From a virus: a stretch of DNA of 64,000 bases. The stretch covers positions 62,001-126,000 of the IMG/VR virus record IMGVR_UViG_3300023199_000051. The stretch is one strand, 5' to 3'. A program made the position numbers and the translations under genes. Below are positions 31,932-39,650 of this stretch, piece after piece (position 1 is the stretch's first letter; every line of letters begins with the position of its first letter). The notes below the pieces were generated by a model. The model was given only the letters and a program-made list of their open reading frames with translations, had not been told where the DNA came from and made no database searches.

Positions 31932-33347
31932 CTACAGGTGCACCTGGTAGCCATCACTGTCGATGAACACTGCTCCTGCTTCGTCGGTAGGATCATCGTA
32001 GTCCATCGCGTACTCGGCATCCTCCTCGATGACCATGTTGTCGTTGCCGTCGAAGCCCTGGACGATGATCGACTCGCCCGGCTTGATGGCAGTCTTGAAG
32101 GGGCCTTCCTTGAGGCGCTTGCGGAGCTTGATCATCTTGGCGACACCAGAGCCAGCCTTGACGGCTAGTGGAATGAGGGCGCCTGATGCATCCTCCTCGA
32201 CCGGGTCGAGCTTCCAGGCAGGCTCCTCAGCGGTCCCCACGTTGGTCACCTTGACCGGGTACCCTCGCTTGACACGCAGCTCGACAGCTGGCGCAAGCTC
32301 CTGCGTGACCCAGGGCTTGCGGAACAGCTTGACGAGCCCTTCCCCGACGCCCCCCGAGTCCTTGATCTTCTCCCCGAGCTTCTGGAACATCTTGCCCTTG
32401 AACAGGCCCTTGCGCTCACTCGTGTTCTTGCTCTGCCGCTTGGACTTCTTCCGAAAGAGGCGCTTGAGGAAGCCGACTGCCTCTTCGTCTTCAGCATCTG
32501 CTGCGATGTAGCCCTCATCGTCAACGTCCAGTCCTCCGATGACGCCGTCCACATAGGTCTCCGGCAGCGTGCCATCCTCTAGGCCCTCGGTGACCAGGTA
32601 CTCCAGCTCTTCGGGTGTGATGGCACCTGCGCGGAACAGAGGCTTGCGATGTTCCTTCTTCCAACCGCGCCACTGCCGACGCAGGCCCTTCCTCTTCTGC
32701 CTGCTCTTGCGCCTCTTCCGTGCCTTGCGGCGCTTCTTACGGAGCCTCTTCCCGCGCCGCTGGAGACGCTTGATCTTCTTGGGCTTGCCGGGCTTGCGTG
32801 CTGGTCTCTGCATGGCACCGCCGCCGCGCGTGGGCCTCTGCATGGCAGCGTCACCACCGCGTGTAGGCCGCTGCATGGCACCATCCATGGAGCGCCGCTG
32901 CTTGAGCTTCTTCGGTTGGTTGGCGCTACGGGACGGCCTCTGCATGGCACCGTCCAGGGATCGCCTCTGGTCGAGCTTCCTCGGGCCCCTCCTACCACGC
33001 GGGGAGTGCGGGCCATCGAGGTGCCTCCCACCGAGGCGCTTGCCGCCAAACCGCCGTCGCTGAGGCCGCTGCATCGCACCACCGTCACGAGGGTCCCTCG
33101 GCACCTCGTAGGTCTCCCAGGCATACTGCTGCTCGCCTGGGATCACCTCTTCGATGATCTCCTCCTCGACGTACTGCGGCTGCCGTGGCTGCGAAGGGTA
33201 GAAGAAGGAAGATCTAGCAGCTGGCTTCGGCTTCGGAGCACATCCATGGAGCTTGCCCGTCTTCAGGAGGCAGTCTCGCTCGGCTTGCGTCTTGGCACGA
33301 GCCAGCATGGCAGGGTTGACTTGGCCGATGGTGATGCGGTCGCTCAT
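31932..33347 (-). CDS. Basic protein with five AMQRP repeats and an acidic-GF-basic module
   Basis: 471 aa; ATG at 33347 (GAGAG upstream; an earlier in-frame start lacks support). Residues about 85-185 carry five copies of [GD][GA]AMQRP spaced 10-40 aa apart, then a Lys/Arg block (RRGKRLRKKRRKARKRRKSR). The middle has an acidic patch and EEAVGFLKRLFRKKSKR, a variant of the module shared with the proteins at 38654, 37760 and 39651. The C-terminal 130 aa look beta-rich. Probably a DNA-contacting virion core protein. Confidence 0.8.
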   Translation of the reverse strand: MSDRITIGQVNPAMLARAKTQAERDCLLKTGKLHGCAPKPKPAARSSFFYPSQPRQPQYVEEEIIEEVIPGEQQYAWETYEVPRDPRDGGAMQRPQRRRFGGKRLGGRHLDGPHSPRGRRGPRKLDQRRSLDGAMQRPSRSANQPKKLKQRRSMDGAMQRPTRGGDAAMQRPTRGGGAMQRPARKPGKPKKIKRLQRRGKRLRKKRRKARKRRKSRQKRKGLRRQWRGWKKEHRKPLFRAGAITPEELEYLVTEGLEDGTLPETYVDGVIGGLDVDDEGYIAADAEDEEAVGFLKRLFRKKSKRQSKNTSERKGLFKGKMFQKLGEKIKDSGGVGEGLVKLFRKPWVTQELAPAVELRVKRGYPVKVTNVGTAEEPAWKLDPVEEDASGALIPLAVKAGSGVAKMIKLRKRLKEGPFKTAIKPGESIIVQGFDGNDNMVIEEDAEYAMDYDDPTDEAGAVFIDSDGYQVHL

Positions 33348-33402
33348 GGTGTGGTGCTCTCGGATCGTGGTGTGCGGGCAGGGGTGAGCTGCCATCTACA
33401 AC

Positions 33403-33780
33403 CTAGCATCCACAACCGTTCGTGCCGAATCCATCAGCGAAGCCGCCCCGGTTGGCGTAGCGCCAGCCGTGGCGCCAGGTCCGGTAGAGCGGACCACCTG
33501 GTAGGTAAGGTCGGCGGGTGTGGTGAGGTTGCTCATATGCGACGTAGTGGTTGGAGGGGACATTGACAGGCAGCTTCATCCCCAGGATCTGCGCTGGGTT
33601 CGATCGCTTCACGTACACAGGCACGCTGAGGTGCCTGGTGAGCATGATCCCCTCACCCGGCTCGGGGTCGGTGAGGTACACCACCAACCGCTGCCTTCCG
33701 ATGCCCACAGCTGTGAGGCGCGGGTCATCGGCATAGGCCTCGATGAGCAGGTCACGGGCGTCGGCAAGTGTGCGGCTCAT
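33403..33780 (-). CDS. Hypothetical protein with Cys-rich end
   Basis: 125 aa. ATG overlaps the stop of the upstream gene (ATGA). Folded N-terminal half (TLADARDLLIEAYADDPR, LVVYLTDPEPGEG) and an aromatic, Arg/Gly-rich end (HTRRPYLPGG, RTWRHGWRYANRGG) finishing GTNGCGC. The last part resembles surface-exposed virion peptides. Unrecognised. Confidence 0.7.
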   Translation of the reverse strand: MSRTLADARDLLIEAYADDPRLTAVGIGRQRLVVYLTDPEPGEGIMLTRHLSVPVYVKRSNPAQILGMKLPVNVPSNHYVAYEQPHHTRRPYLPGGPLYRTWRHGWRYANRGGFADGFGTNGCGC

Positions 33781-34334
33781 CCCGAGAAGTCTCCGAAGGC
33801 ACCACGAAAAGCGAAAGTGTTGCGGGGTGCCCCGAAGGGTGTTCGTGGGGGCAGGTAGTCCGGCGGGAAGTCAGTGTAGGCGTGACGCTGGCCGCTGCGC
33901 CATGGGACAGCTCGTGTCTGAGGCTCATGGAGCTTCTTGTTGAGGAAGCCGCTGATACGAGGCTTTCTGTTGATGCCGAAGTAGGGCATTAGCGCAGGCC
34001 GGTAGGGGCCGCCCTCAGGCTCTGGCTCGTTGTATGGCTTGCTGGCCCAGGGAGGCACCATGAAGGCGGGGACGGGCACCTGCGGAGCGAACTTGGTAGG
34101 CGCCAAGCCTTCCCCACGCGTCCCATGCGTCCATGCCAGCCGCACCCTGCGGCCCAGCACCGGATCAGTGGCGCTGATGGGGGCCTTGCGGAGCCACACG
34201 GGGACGTAGCTTCGGATCTTGTCCTGGTAGGTCCGCACCCCACCAGGGTCACGGGACTCACCAGCCCGTAGCGCCTTGGCAAACAAGCGGTACTGGTGGA
34301 TGGGGATGGAGTTGACCCACCCGACAACACTCAC
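33777..34334 (-). CDS. Hypothetical structural-operon protein
   Basis: 185 aa; GTG at 34334 overlaps the upstream stop (GTGA), excluding the longer frame. N-terminal VSVVGWVNSIPIHQYRLFAK looks beta-strand rich; the second half is Pro, Arg and aromatic-rich (VPAFMVPPWASKPYNEPEPE, DFPPDYLPPRTPFGAPR) and probably extended. Middle member of a run of overlapping small genes, so expression is coupled. Confidence 0.75.
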   Translation of the reverse strand: MSVVGWVNSIPIHQYRLFAKALRAGESRDPGGVRTYQDKIRSYVPVWLRKAPISATDPVLGRRVRLAWTHGTRGEGLAPTKFAPQVPVPAFMVPPWASKPYNEPEPEGGPYRPALMPYFGINRKPRISGFLNKKLHEPQTRAVPWRSGQRHAYTDFPPDYLPPRTPFGAPRNTFAFRGAFGDFSG

Positions 34335-34618
34335 CGTAGCCCCCACTTCCAAGGACGCACCTGCTGCACGGCCTGCTTGCGCACGACCATGAAGCCTCTG
34401 AAGGTCAAGGGGAGTGAGGCATGGCTGACTCCCTTGACATAGACGATGAGGCACGGTCCGGTGAACATGGCATTGCGCCGGCCGTGGTTGCTGCGCTCTG
34501 CGATCACCTTGACGACGCCAGGGTACTTCGACCGCAAGCGCCCGTGGAGCACTTGAGCTGCCTGCCGTGCCTTCCTCAGCTCGATGTCAGGCATCGAGAA
34601 GGTCATGCCTGGAAACAT
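34331..34618 (-). CDS. Small basic protein
   Basis: 95 aa; ATG preceded by AGGAGG. Pattern of alternating helix and strand (IELRKARQAAQVLHGRL, VVKVIAERSNHGRRN, CLIVYVKGVSHASLPL, FMVVRKQAVQQV) suggests a compact alpha/beta domain. Basic. Overlaps the next gene by four bases. Unrecognised. Confidence 0.75.
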   Translation of the reverse strand: MFPGMTFSMPDIELRKARQAAQVLHGRLRSKYPGVVKVIAERSNHGRRNAMFTGPCLIVYVKGVSHASLPLTFRGFMVVRKQAVQQVRPWKWGLR

Positions 34619-34660
34619 CGGTACCTCCTATGAACACCTAGTGGAGAGAGGAGGAAGCAA

Positions 34661-35101
34661 TCACGCCCAATAGGGCGATGGCTCGATGCTGGTGAAGCCC
34701 TGCTGGGAGAGCACGTCCTCGGCCACCTGTGGGTTGCCTGTGAACATGACGCCGAGCCTGTCGGGGCCGCTGGCAAGCGCCACCTGGACACCAGCCCCCC
34801 GTGCTGCCATCTCGGCCTTGCTAGCCTTGCCCCACACATCGTTGTGGGTGTCGGGGGGGAACACGACCAGTGCGTGCTCTCCCTCCAGGATCTCGGTCTG
34901 GACAGACGGGACGCCTGCTCGCTTCATGTCGCCTGCGTAGCGGGCAGCTGCGGCACGGGCCGAGCCGAGCGCGCCGACGCCGTCGACCTTGGGGGACGCG
35001 GGGACACCCCCCCGGAACGAGTCGAGCCAGGACAGGCCCGCAATAGCGGCGACTCCGGTGAGGGCAAGGACGACGCCTTGCTCGGTGTTGGTCTTGAACA
35101 T
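34661..35101 (-). CDS. N-terminally membrane-anchored protein
   Basis: 146 aa; ATG at 35101 behind TGGAG. One TM segment near residues 9-28 (GVVLALTGVAAIAGLSWLDS), then an alpha/beta domain (SARAAAARYAGDMKRAG, EHALVVFPPDTHNDVWGKAS, GAGVQVALASGPDRLGVMFT). Frequent single-TM proteins in this operon point to a lipid-containing virion or membrane assembly site (inference). Confidence 0.8.
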   Translation of the reverse strand: MFKTNTEQGVVLALTGVAAIAGLSWLDSFRGGVPASPKVDGVGALGSARAAAARYAGDMKRAGVPSVQTEILEGEHALVVFPPDTHNDVWGKASKAEMAARGAGVQVALASGPDRLGVMFTGNPQVAEDVLSQQGFTSIEPSPYWA

Positions 35102-35120
35102 GGTGAACTCCAGTTGTTGT

Positions 35121-36071
35121 CTACAGGGCGCGGCCCTGAGCACGTCTCTTCTTTGCGTAGTTGAGGTACCAGTCTGGGACGGGCATCCCCAAGCGTACCG
35201 ATGGATCATCGTACACGGGGGCATCGAACTTCGGCCCTCCGAGGTACCCGTCGACACGAACGAGGGCATGGAACAGTCGTCCGCCCTTCTTGCCACCTGC
35301 GAACTGTTCGGGCTTCTCGATGGGGCGCGTGTCCACATGCGCATCGAATCCCTGCAGCATCAGCTCCCCAGCGCGGTAGGCTGCCAAGCCTTCGCAGTCA
35401 TCCTGACCCTGCGACAGGATCTCCTCAGCGTCCCACCACTTCTCGGGGGTGCCTTCTGTGCTGTACTTGACGTTGGTCTTGTACAGCGGAGGGAGCCCCT
35501 GGGTCTCGATACGCCTGGCGTTGTGGCGTGCGATGGCGTCTCCGATCTCCCGAACCGGGAGCGCCTTGTCATCGTCGAGGGACAGGTACATGTACTCGGT
35601 CACGCGGCCCTTGGTCGGCTGCGTGGTTGCACCGACTACGCCAGGACGGTAGTCGGCAGGCCGCCCGAACTGCACAGACGGATCGTCGAGCACGACCGAT
35701 GGGCTGCGCGCTGAGCCACCTACGATGGTGGCCACCTGAGGGACACCACTGACCAGTGCAACGACTGCCTTGGCGCCCTTGGCTCGCTCCTCGGCCGCCC
35801 TCCACGCAGCCAAGGTGCCCGCTGAGGCCTTCCCCGTGCGAAGAGCGGTGAGTGAATCACGCCACACAGGCGCTTCATCATAGGCGAGCGAGACGTCGTC
35901 CAGGTTCGGGACCTTTCCTTCTTGGATGGAACGAACGTTGCGGGTGATGAGCCCGTTCATCACGTCTGCGAGTGCTTTCTCCCCCCCGTGCAGGGTGAGG
36001 AGCACACGCATGCGCCCTGCCTTCTGCGGAAGGGGAGGGAGTGTTCCGATGATGTCTGCTGGATTGGCCAC
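35121..36071 (-). CDS. Transglutaminase-like cysteine protein
   Basis: 316 aa, GTG start. Residues about 190-300 show the transglutaminase-like Cys-His-Asp layout: GQDDCEGLAAYRAGELM (C226), LFHALVRV (H268) and VYDDPSVRLGM (D288/289). The family includes peptidases and amide-crosslinking enzymes; in a structural operon it could mature or cross-link virion proteins. N-terminal 150 aa are unrecognised, with two similar DDPSV..G segments (129-136, 288-295). Fold well supported; activity inferred. Confidence 0.82.
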   Translation of the reverse strand: MANPADIIGTLPPLPQKAGRMRVLLTLHGGEKALADVMNGLITRNVRSIQEGKVPNLDDVSLAYDEAPVWRDSLTALRTGKASAGTLAAWRAAEERAKGAKAVVALVSGVPQVATIVGGSARSPSVVLDDPSVQFGRPADYRPGVVGATTQPTKGRVTEYMYLSLDDDKALPVREIGDAIARHNARRIETQGLPPLYKTNVKYSTEGTPEKWWDAEEILSQGQDDCEGLAAYRAGELMLQGFDAHVDTRPIEKPEQFAGGKKGGRLFHALVRVDGYLGGPKFDAPVYDDPSVRLGMPVPDWYLNYAKKRRAQGRAL

Positions 36072-36077
36072 CGCGAT

Positions 36078-36761
36078 CTACCCCTTCACGGCGCCGCCAC
36101 CAAGGGCGCCAATGATGTGACCGCCGGGGTTGTCGTAGGCGAAGCCACGACGACTCTGGCCGGGGAGGCCGCTGCGGAGCAAGCCGCTGTCATAGGGTGC
36201 TGCACCCCACTCGGCCTGTCCAGGGCCAGCAGGGGCCTCCCAGGCCATCGGGCGCTCCTCGTCGAGGTCGGCCGGGTCAAGGCCCAGGTGTGCCAGTTCG
36301 GCATCCAGCTCGCTCTCCAGGTAGTCGAGGTCGTCGTCGCTGAAGTTGTTCTCGGGATCGCTGAAGCGGTGACCGCCGAAGCCCGGAACGCCGAAGGAAC
36401 CGACACCTGCCATGTGGGCGTAGCCGGCCTCGGCATCATCCAGCTCGGCCTCGAAGTCGTCCAGCTCTTCATCGCTCATGTCGCTGAACATGCCGGAGTC
36501 AATGCCGCCTCCACCACCGAGCAGCTCGGCGATGCCTCCACCAAAAGATGGACCGAACAGCGGCAGCCTCACCTTGCCTTCTTCGGGGGCCTCGATGCGC
36601 TTGGCTGCCTTCTCGGCCGTGCTCGTGATGCGGCTGCCGAAGGCCTTGCCAAGGCGTCCGAAGGCGCGGCCGAATGCGCGCTTCTTCTTGCGCTTCTTCT
36701 TGCTCTTCTCCTCTGGCTCCTTGGCGGCGCCGATGAGGCCCATGTGGATAGGGATGTGCAT
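36078..36761 (-). CDS. Protein with basic N-terminus and acidic middle
   Basis: 227 aa; ATG behind AGGAG. Residues 8-55 are extremely basic (KSKKKRKKKRAFGRAFGRLG), followed by a Gly-rich hydrophobic part (LFGPSFGGGIAELLGGGGG) and an acidic helix region (DEELDDFEAELDDAEAG, DDDLDYLESELDAELAH). The charge split resembles scaffold or core proteins that bridge DNA and capsid. Glycine-rich C-terminus. Unrecognised. Confidence 0.75.
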   Translation of the reverse strand: MHIPIHMGLIGAAKEPEEKSKKKRKKKRAFGRAFGRLGKAFGSRITSTAEKAAKRIEAPEEGKVRLPLFGPSFGGGIAELLGGGGGIDSGMFSDMSDEELDDFEAELDDAEAGYAHMAGVGSFGVPGFGGHRFSDPENNFSDDDLDYLESELDAELAHLGLDPADLDEERPMAWEAPAGPGQAEWGAAPYDSGLLRSGLPGQSRRGFAYDNPGGHIIGALGGGAVKG

Positions 36762-36788
36762 GTCGATCTCCTGGGGGTGAGTAGTGGC

Positions 36789-37535
36789 CTACCCGGTGCA
36801 CTCGTAGAGGACGATGTGGGTCTGGGGGGCGGCCCCAGTGGGACTGAGTGTGTAGTCCAGGTTCGGGATCCGCTTGATCTCCCCCGAACGTGGGACAGTG
36901 AGGACTTCATCGTATGCGACGACGCCGCCTGGCCCATAGCCTCGGATGCGAGGTGGCGGCGAGCCAGCTCCTGGGCTGAACACCTCGAAGGTGTCGCAGA
37001 AGGGAGGCACCGACAGATCGGTCTCCCCGGTAAGTGCATCGACGCCGCCAAAGAACTGCTGGTCCTTCCAGTCCGAGAGGCCTGCTGTGAACTCATCGAT
37101 CTGGTAGTGGGCTTCCAGCTCGAAGTTGTTGGGATTGAGCGCCAGTACGCGGATGCTGCGACCTGGTGCGTAGATGACGGCTGACTGGTTCGTGGTCGTG
37201 AAGCATCGGCGTACGATGCGCTCGTTCTCCATCTTCGCGAGCACAGTGAAGCGCAGTCCCGCACCCGATCGAGTGGGGTCATTGCCTTCCGGGTCCTGAC
37301 AGCTGAGTGTGACCTTCCAGCGGCGGATGATGTTGATCTCGCCGTTGTCGACCAGGACGACAGGGTCCACGAGCCCTGATCCGGGAGGAGAAGCAGCAAA
37401 CCCAGCACGTGCAGGGACAGCCTTGAAGTCTCCGATGCGGTAGCCACGGCCCATGGCCGGATCCCATCGGGAGTAGGGCTGCAGACCACCGTGCTCGATC
37501 TCGTTGACCAGTCGTCGGTCTTCACGGCTGTGCAC
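36789..37535 (-). CDS. Beta-rich protein, candidate second capsid or spike component
   Basis: 248 aa from GTG 37535; the start is uncertain because the frame stays open into a palindrome-rich tract. Almost all predicted strand: EINIIRRWKVTLSC, LRFTVLAKMENERIVRR, SAVIYAPGRSIRVLALN, FELEAHYQIDEF, GEIKRIPNLDYTLSP. No helix-rich or catalytic motif. Lies directly behind the beta-rich 238-aa protein; two adjacent beta-rich proteins could be a paired single jelly-roll capsid, but this is a hypothesis only. Confidence 0.7.
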   Translation of the reverse strand: MHSREDRRLVNEIEHGGLQPYSRWDPAMGRGYRIGDFKAVPARAGFAASPPGSGLVDPVVLVDNGEINIIRRWKVTLSCQDPEGNDPTRSGAGLRFTVLAKMENERIVRRCFTTTNQSAVIYAPGRSIRVLALNPNNFELEAHYQIDEFTAGLSDWKDQQFFGGVDALTGETDLSVPPFCDTFEVFSPGAGSPPPRIRGYGPGGVVAYDEVLTVPRSGEIKRIPNLDYTLSPTGAAPQTHIVLYECTG

Positions 37536-37581
37536 GGAGGCGCTTCTACCTGCACGACTACGGTGACTCAAAACGCACCTC

Positions 37582-37740
37582 GGCCCCTGGGACCCCGTGG
37601 TGAAGTGGGAACCAAGTCCCCACGTCACGGGGCCGCAGGGGCCAGGCGTGCGCACCGATCGGTGCGCACAGTGTGACAGCGGAAGCTATCACGGTAGCGC
37701 CGTAGCTACGGGGCAGCGGTTGCTACCCCACAGGCGTAAC
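37582..37740. repeat. Run of consecutive palindromes between two candidate capsid genes
   Basis: A nested inverted repeat (GGCCCCTG 37582-37589 with CAGGGGCC 37636-37643; CCCCGTG 37593-37599 with CACGGGG 37626-37632), a perfect 22-bp palindrome (37648-37669, core CACCGATCGGTG), an imperfect pair GTGACAGC/GCTATCAC (37672-37694) and GGTAGC/GCTACC around GTAGCTAC (to 37738). This is the main non-coding content of 37536-37759. Confidence 0.85.
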
Positions 37741-37759
37741 CCTCGGTAGAGGGCCGCGC

Positions 37760-38476
37760 CTAGTAGCCGTAGCCGGGAGCCGAGAAGCCCTGCGTCGCGG
37801 CGGTCAGGAGCATGTGCTCCATCCAGCGCTGCATCGCGTAGGGGTTCAGCTCGTCGGCGATGATGCCGCCGCTGACCGTCCGCGGGGCACCCGTGGCGAT
37901 GTTCGCCAGGTTGACCCGGAAGGTCTGGCCGGTCAGCGCGAGACGCCGCCCGAACGAGATCCCGAAGCGGGTGCTGTCGCTGGCGAACATCGACAAGGGG
38001 GTTCCCTTCGAACCCACGTTGACCGGCAAGCCGGCGACCGTGATGCCCGTCACGAGAACTTCGGCGGGGACGTCGGCGTCGAGCACCAGGCTCTTCCCCC
38101 ACAGGTTCCGGTTGATGGTGTCGTCGATGTAGCCAGTCGACGAGGCTGGGATCTCGACACTGCCGAGGCCGTTGTACTGGTTCTCCTGGATCATCCCGGC
38201 CGCGGCTGCGGCCTGGTAGACGTCTGCGGGTGCTGCTCCTTGATTGGGCATCGGTTCCTCCTGGGGGGGTGGTGCGAGGCGGGCCTGACGGCGCTCCAGA
38301 CGGTCGATCTTGCGAGAGGTGCGGCGGAGCCGCGCCTTCTTGCCGAACGGCCACAGGAGACCAGACTCGTCTTCTTCGTCGTCGTAGTCCATCTCTTCCA
38401 CGTCGGCGGGGTCCACGTAGACCTCGCCGGTCGCTTCGTCGAGCTTCACGGGGACTGCGCCAATGACAGTGGACAT
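37760..38476 (-). CDS. Candidate major capsid-type protein
   Basis: 238 aa. N-terminal 75 aa: acidic patch (YDDEEDESGLLWPFG) then an Arg-rich helix (KARLRRTSRKIDRLERRQARL) and a Pro/Gln linker. The remaining 160 aa look like a beta domain: GSVEIPASSTGYIDDT, SLVLDADVPAEVLVTGITV, FGISFGRRLALTGQTFRVNL, with C-terminal helix YAMQRWMEHMLLTA. A removable charged N-terminus plus compact beta domain is common in capsid proteins, and its ribosome site sits in a hairpin (38478-38493). No sequence match to a named capsid family. Confidence 0.7.
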   Translation of the reverse strand: MSTVIGAVPVKLDEATGEVYVDPADVEEMDYDDEEDESGLLWPFGKKARLRRTSRKIDRLERRQARLAPPPQEEPMPNQGAAPADVYQAAAAAGMIQENQYNGLGSVEIPASSTGYIDDTINRNLWGKSLVLDADVPAEVLVTGITVAGLPVNVGSKGTPLSMFASDSTRFGISFGRRLALTGQTFRVNLANIATGAPRTVSGGIIADELNPYAMQRWMEHMLLTAATQGFSAPGYGY

Positions 38477-38477
38477 G

Positions 38478-38493
38478 GAAAACTCCGGTTTTC
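38478..38493 (-). promoter_or_regulatory. Hairpin over the ribosome site of the candidate capsid gene
   Basis: On the minus strand GAAAAC-CGGA-GTTTTC forms a 6-bp hairpin that ends 2 nt before the ATG at 38476; the loop and first stem base hold the CGGAG ribosome site. This suggests translational control. Confidence 0.5.
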
Positions 38494-38558
38494 TTGAGTG
38501 GTGCTGGGTGGTGGTGTGCGCTGATTCGCCAGAGCGGCGTCTCAGGGCGCCCTGCTTC

Positions 38559-38574
38559 GAGCCCCGAAGGGCTC
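38559..38574 (-). terminator. Hairpin between structural genes
   Basis: GAGCCC-CGAA-GGGCTC, a 6-bp GC stem with a stable tetraloop, 80 nt after the stop at 38654. No U-tract; possible partial terminator or processing site. Confidence 0.4.
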
Positions 38575-38653
38575 TCGGCGGGGTGTCAGCGGCTCAAAGG
38601 CTGCTGAACGTGTGGTGAACTGGTGAAAGATCTTGCCCTTGCGGGCAGCTGCT

Positions 38654-39328
38654 CTACAGAGCGAGCTGACGGCGGTAGCGGGGTCGGACGGCGTACAGGG
38701 GGACCTGGACCATCTGGGGCTCCTGCTGGGCGTCGTCGTACCCGAGCTTGTGCTGGAGGCGTCCGCGACGGCTGCGCAGGCGGGACAGCTTGCGCCCGAT
38801 GCGCTGGATGCGCTGGCGACGGCCGAACAGGCCTGACTCGTCCTCCTCCTCCTCATCGTCGTAGTCCTCGTCGAGGGCGCCGAGCACGACACCCTGGGAG
38901 GTGGCTGCGCTGGCAGCCGGGGCGCTCTCGCCCTTCTCGCCCCACTTGGCGCCCATCTCGTAGCTGTACTCGTGGACCCAGGAGCCCAGGGTACCGAGGG
39001 AGACGTTCACCGCGTGGCTCGACCACTTGGACTTCGGCCACCAGAGACCGGCGACCAGGCCGGCGACACCGGTGACGATCCGCGCGTCGGTCTTGATGAC
39101 GGGGATCTTGAGGTCCTTGCCCTGCGCTGCTCGCCATGCGGACGCACCGGACCAGACGGCGCCGGAGCCGAGCAGCTCGCCTGCGACGACTGCGCTCTCC
39201 TTGGCGGCCTTGGTGCGCGCCTTGGCGACGGTGGACCGCGACCGCGATCGGCCGCTGGACTTGCGCTTGCGCTTGCTCTTGCGCTTGCGAGGGCGAGCCT
39301 TGGATGCAGATGGTGGGGTGATGGCCAT
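38654..39328 (-). CDS. Basic protein with hydrophobic centre and acidic-GLF-basic module
   Basis: 224 aa; ATG behind GGAGG. Basic N-terminus (RPRKRKSKRKRKSSGRSRSR), a central moderately hydrophobic part (RIVTGVAGLVAGLWWPKS), then DEEEEDESGLFGRRQRIQRI followed by an Arg-rich amphipathic helix (GRKLSRLRSRRGRLQHKLG). The last element is nearly the same as in the next gene downstream, the candidate capsid protein. Unrecognised; probably a virion protein. Confidence 0.78.
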   Translation of the reverse strand: MAITPPSASKARPRKRKSKRKRKSSGRSRSRSTVAKARTKAAKESAVVAGELLGSGAVWSGASAWRAAQGKDLKIPVIKTDARIVTGVAGLVAGLWWPKSKWSSHAVNVSLGTLGSWVHEYSYEMGAKWGEKGESAPAASAATSQGVVLGALDEDYDDEEEEDESGLFGRRQRIQRIGRKLSRLRSRRGRLQHKLGYDDAQQEPQMVQVPLYAVRPRYRRQLAL

Positions 39329-39406
39329 GGAAGCGACCTCCGTGTTTCGATGCCTAAAGCGTATCGAAGGGTGACAGGTTGTGCAAGCAGGAAAAAGAAG
39401 TTTCCA

Positions 39407-39462
39407 GGCCCACTATGGGCCTTATGTGCCCCTACTCACAAGTAGGTCCGGCGAAAGTGCCG
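39407..39462. repeat. Three small palindromes upstream of the 224-aa gene
   Basis: GGCCCACTATGGGCC (39407-39421), CCTACT-CACA-AGTAGG (39431-39446) and CGGC-GCCG (39449-39462) lie in a row in the 320-bp gap 39329-39650. They may terminate the 644-aa gene or bind a regulator. No convincing gene was found in this gap. Confidence 0.6.
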
Positions 39463-39650
39463 GGAGACCCTATATGGGCCAGTTGATGTCGAACCCCTTG
39501 CCGAACCGTGGGAGGCCCGTTCGGGATCCTGAACGCCATGGTTCGTCTGGACGCCGAAGCATCGACGAGAGGGCGTATGAAGCTCTGGACTGCTGCAGGA
39601 TTGGCCGCGGGTATGCGAGTCCTTCCTGGAGCATGCGGTCGAGGGGTCGC

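Noticed and set aside
37760-38476. Assigning an HK97 or double jelly-roll capsid family
   Set aside because: Too short for a double jelly-roll and no recognisable HK97 features; kept as a capsid candidate only.
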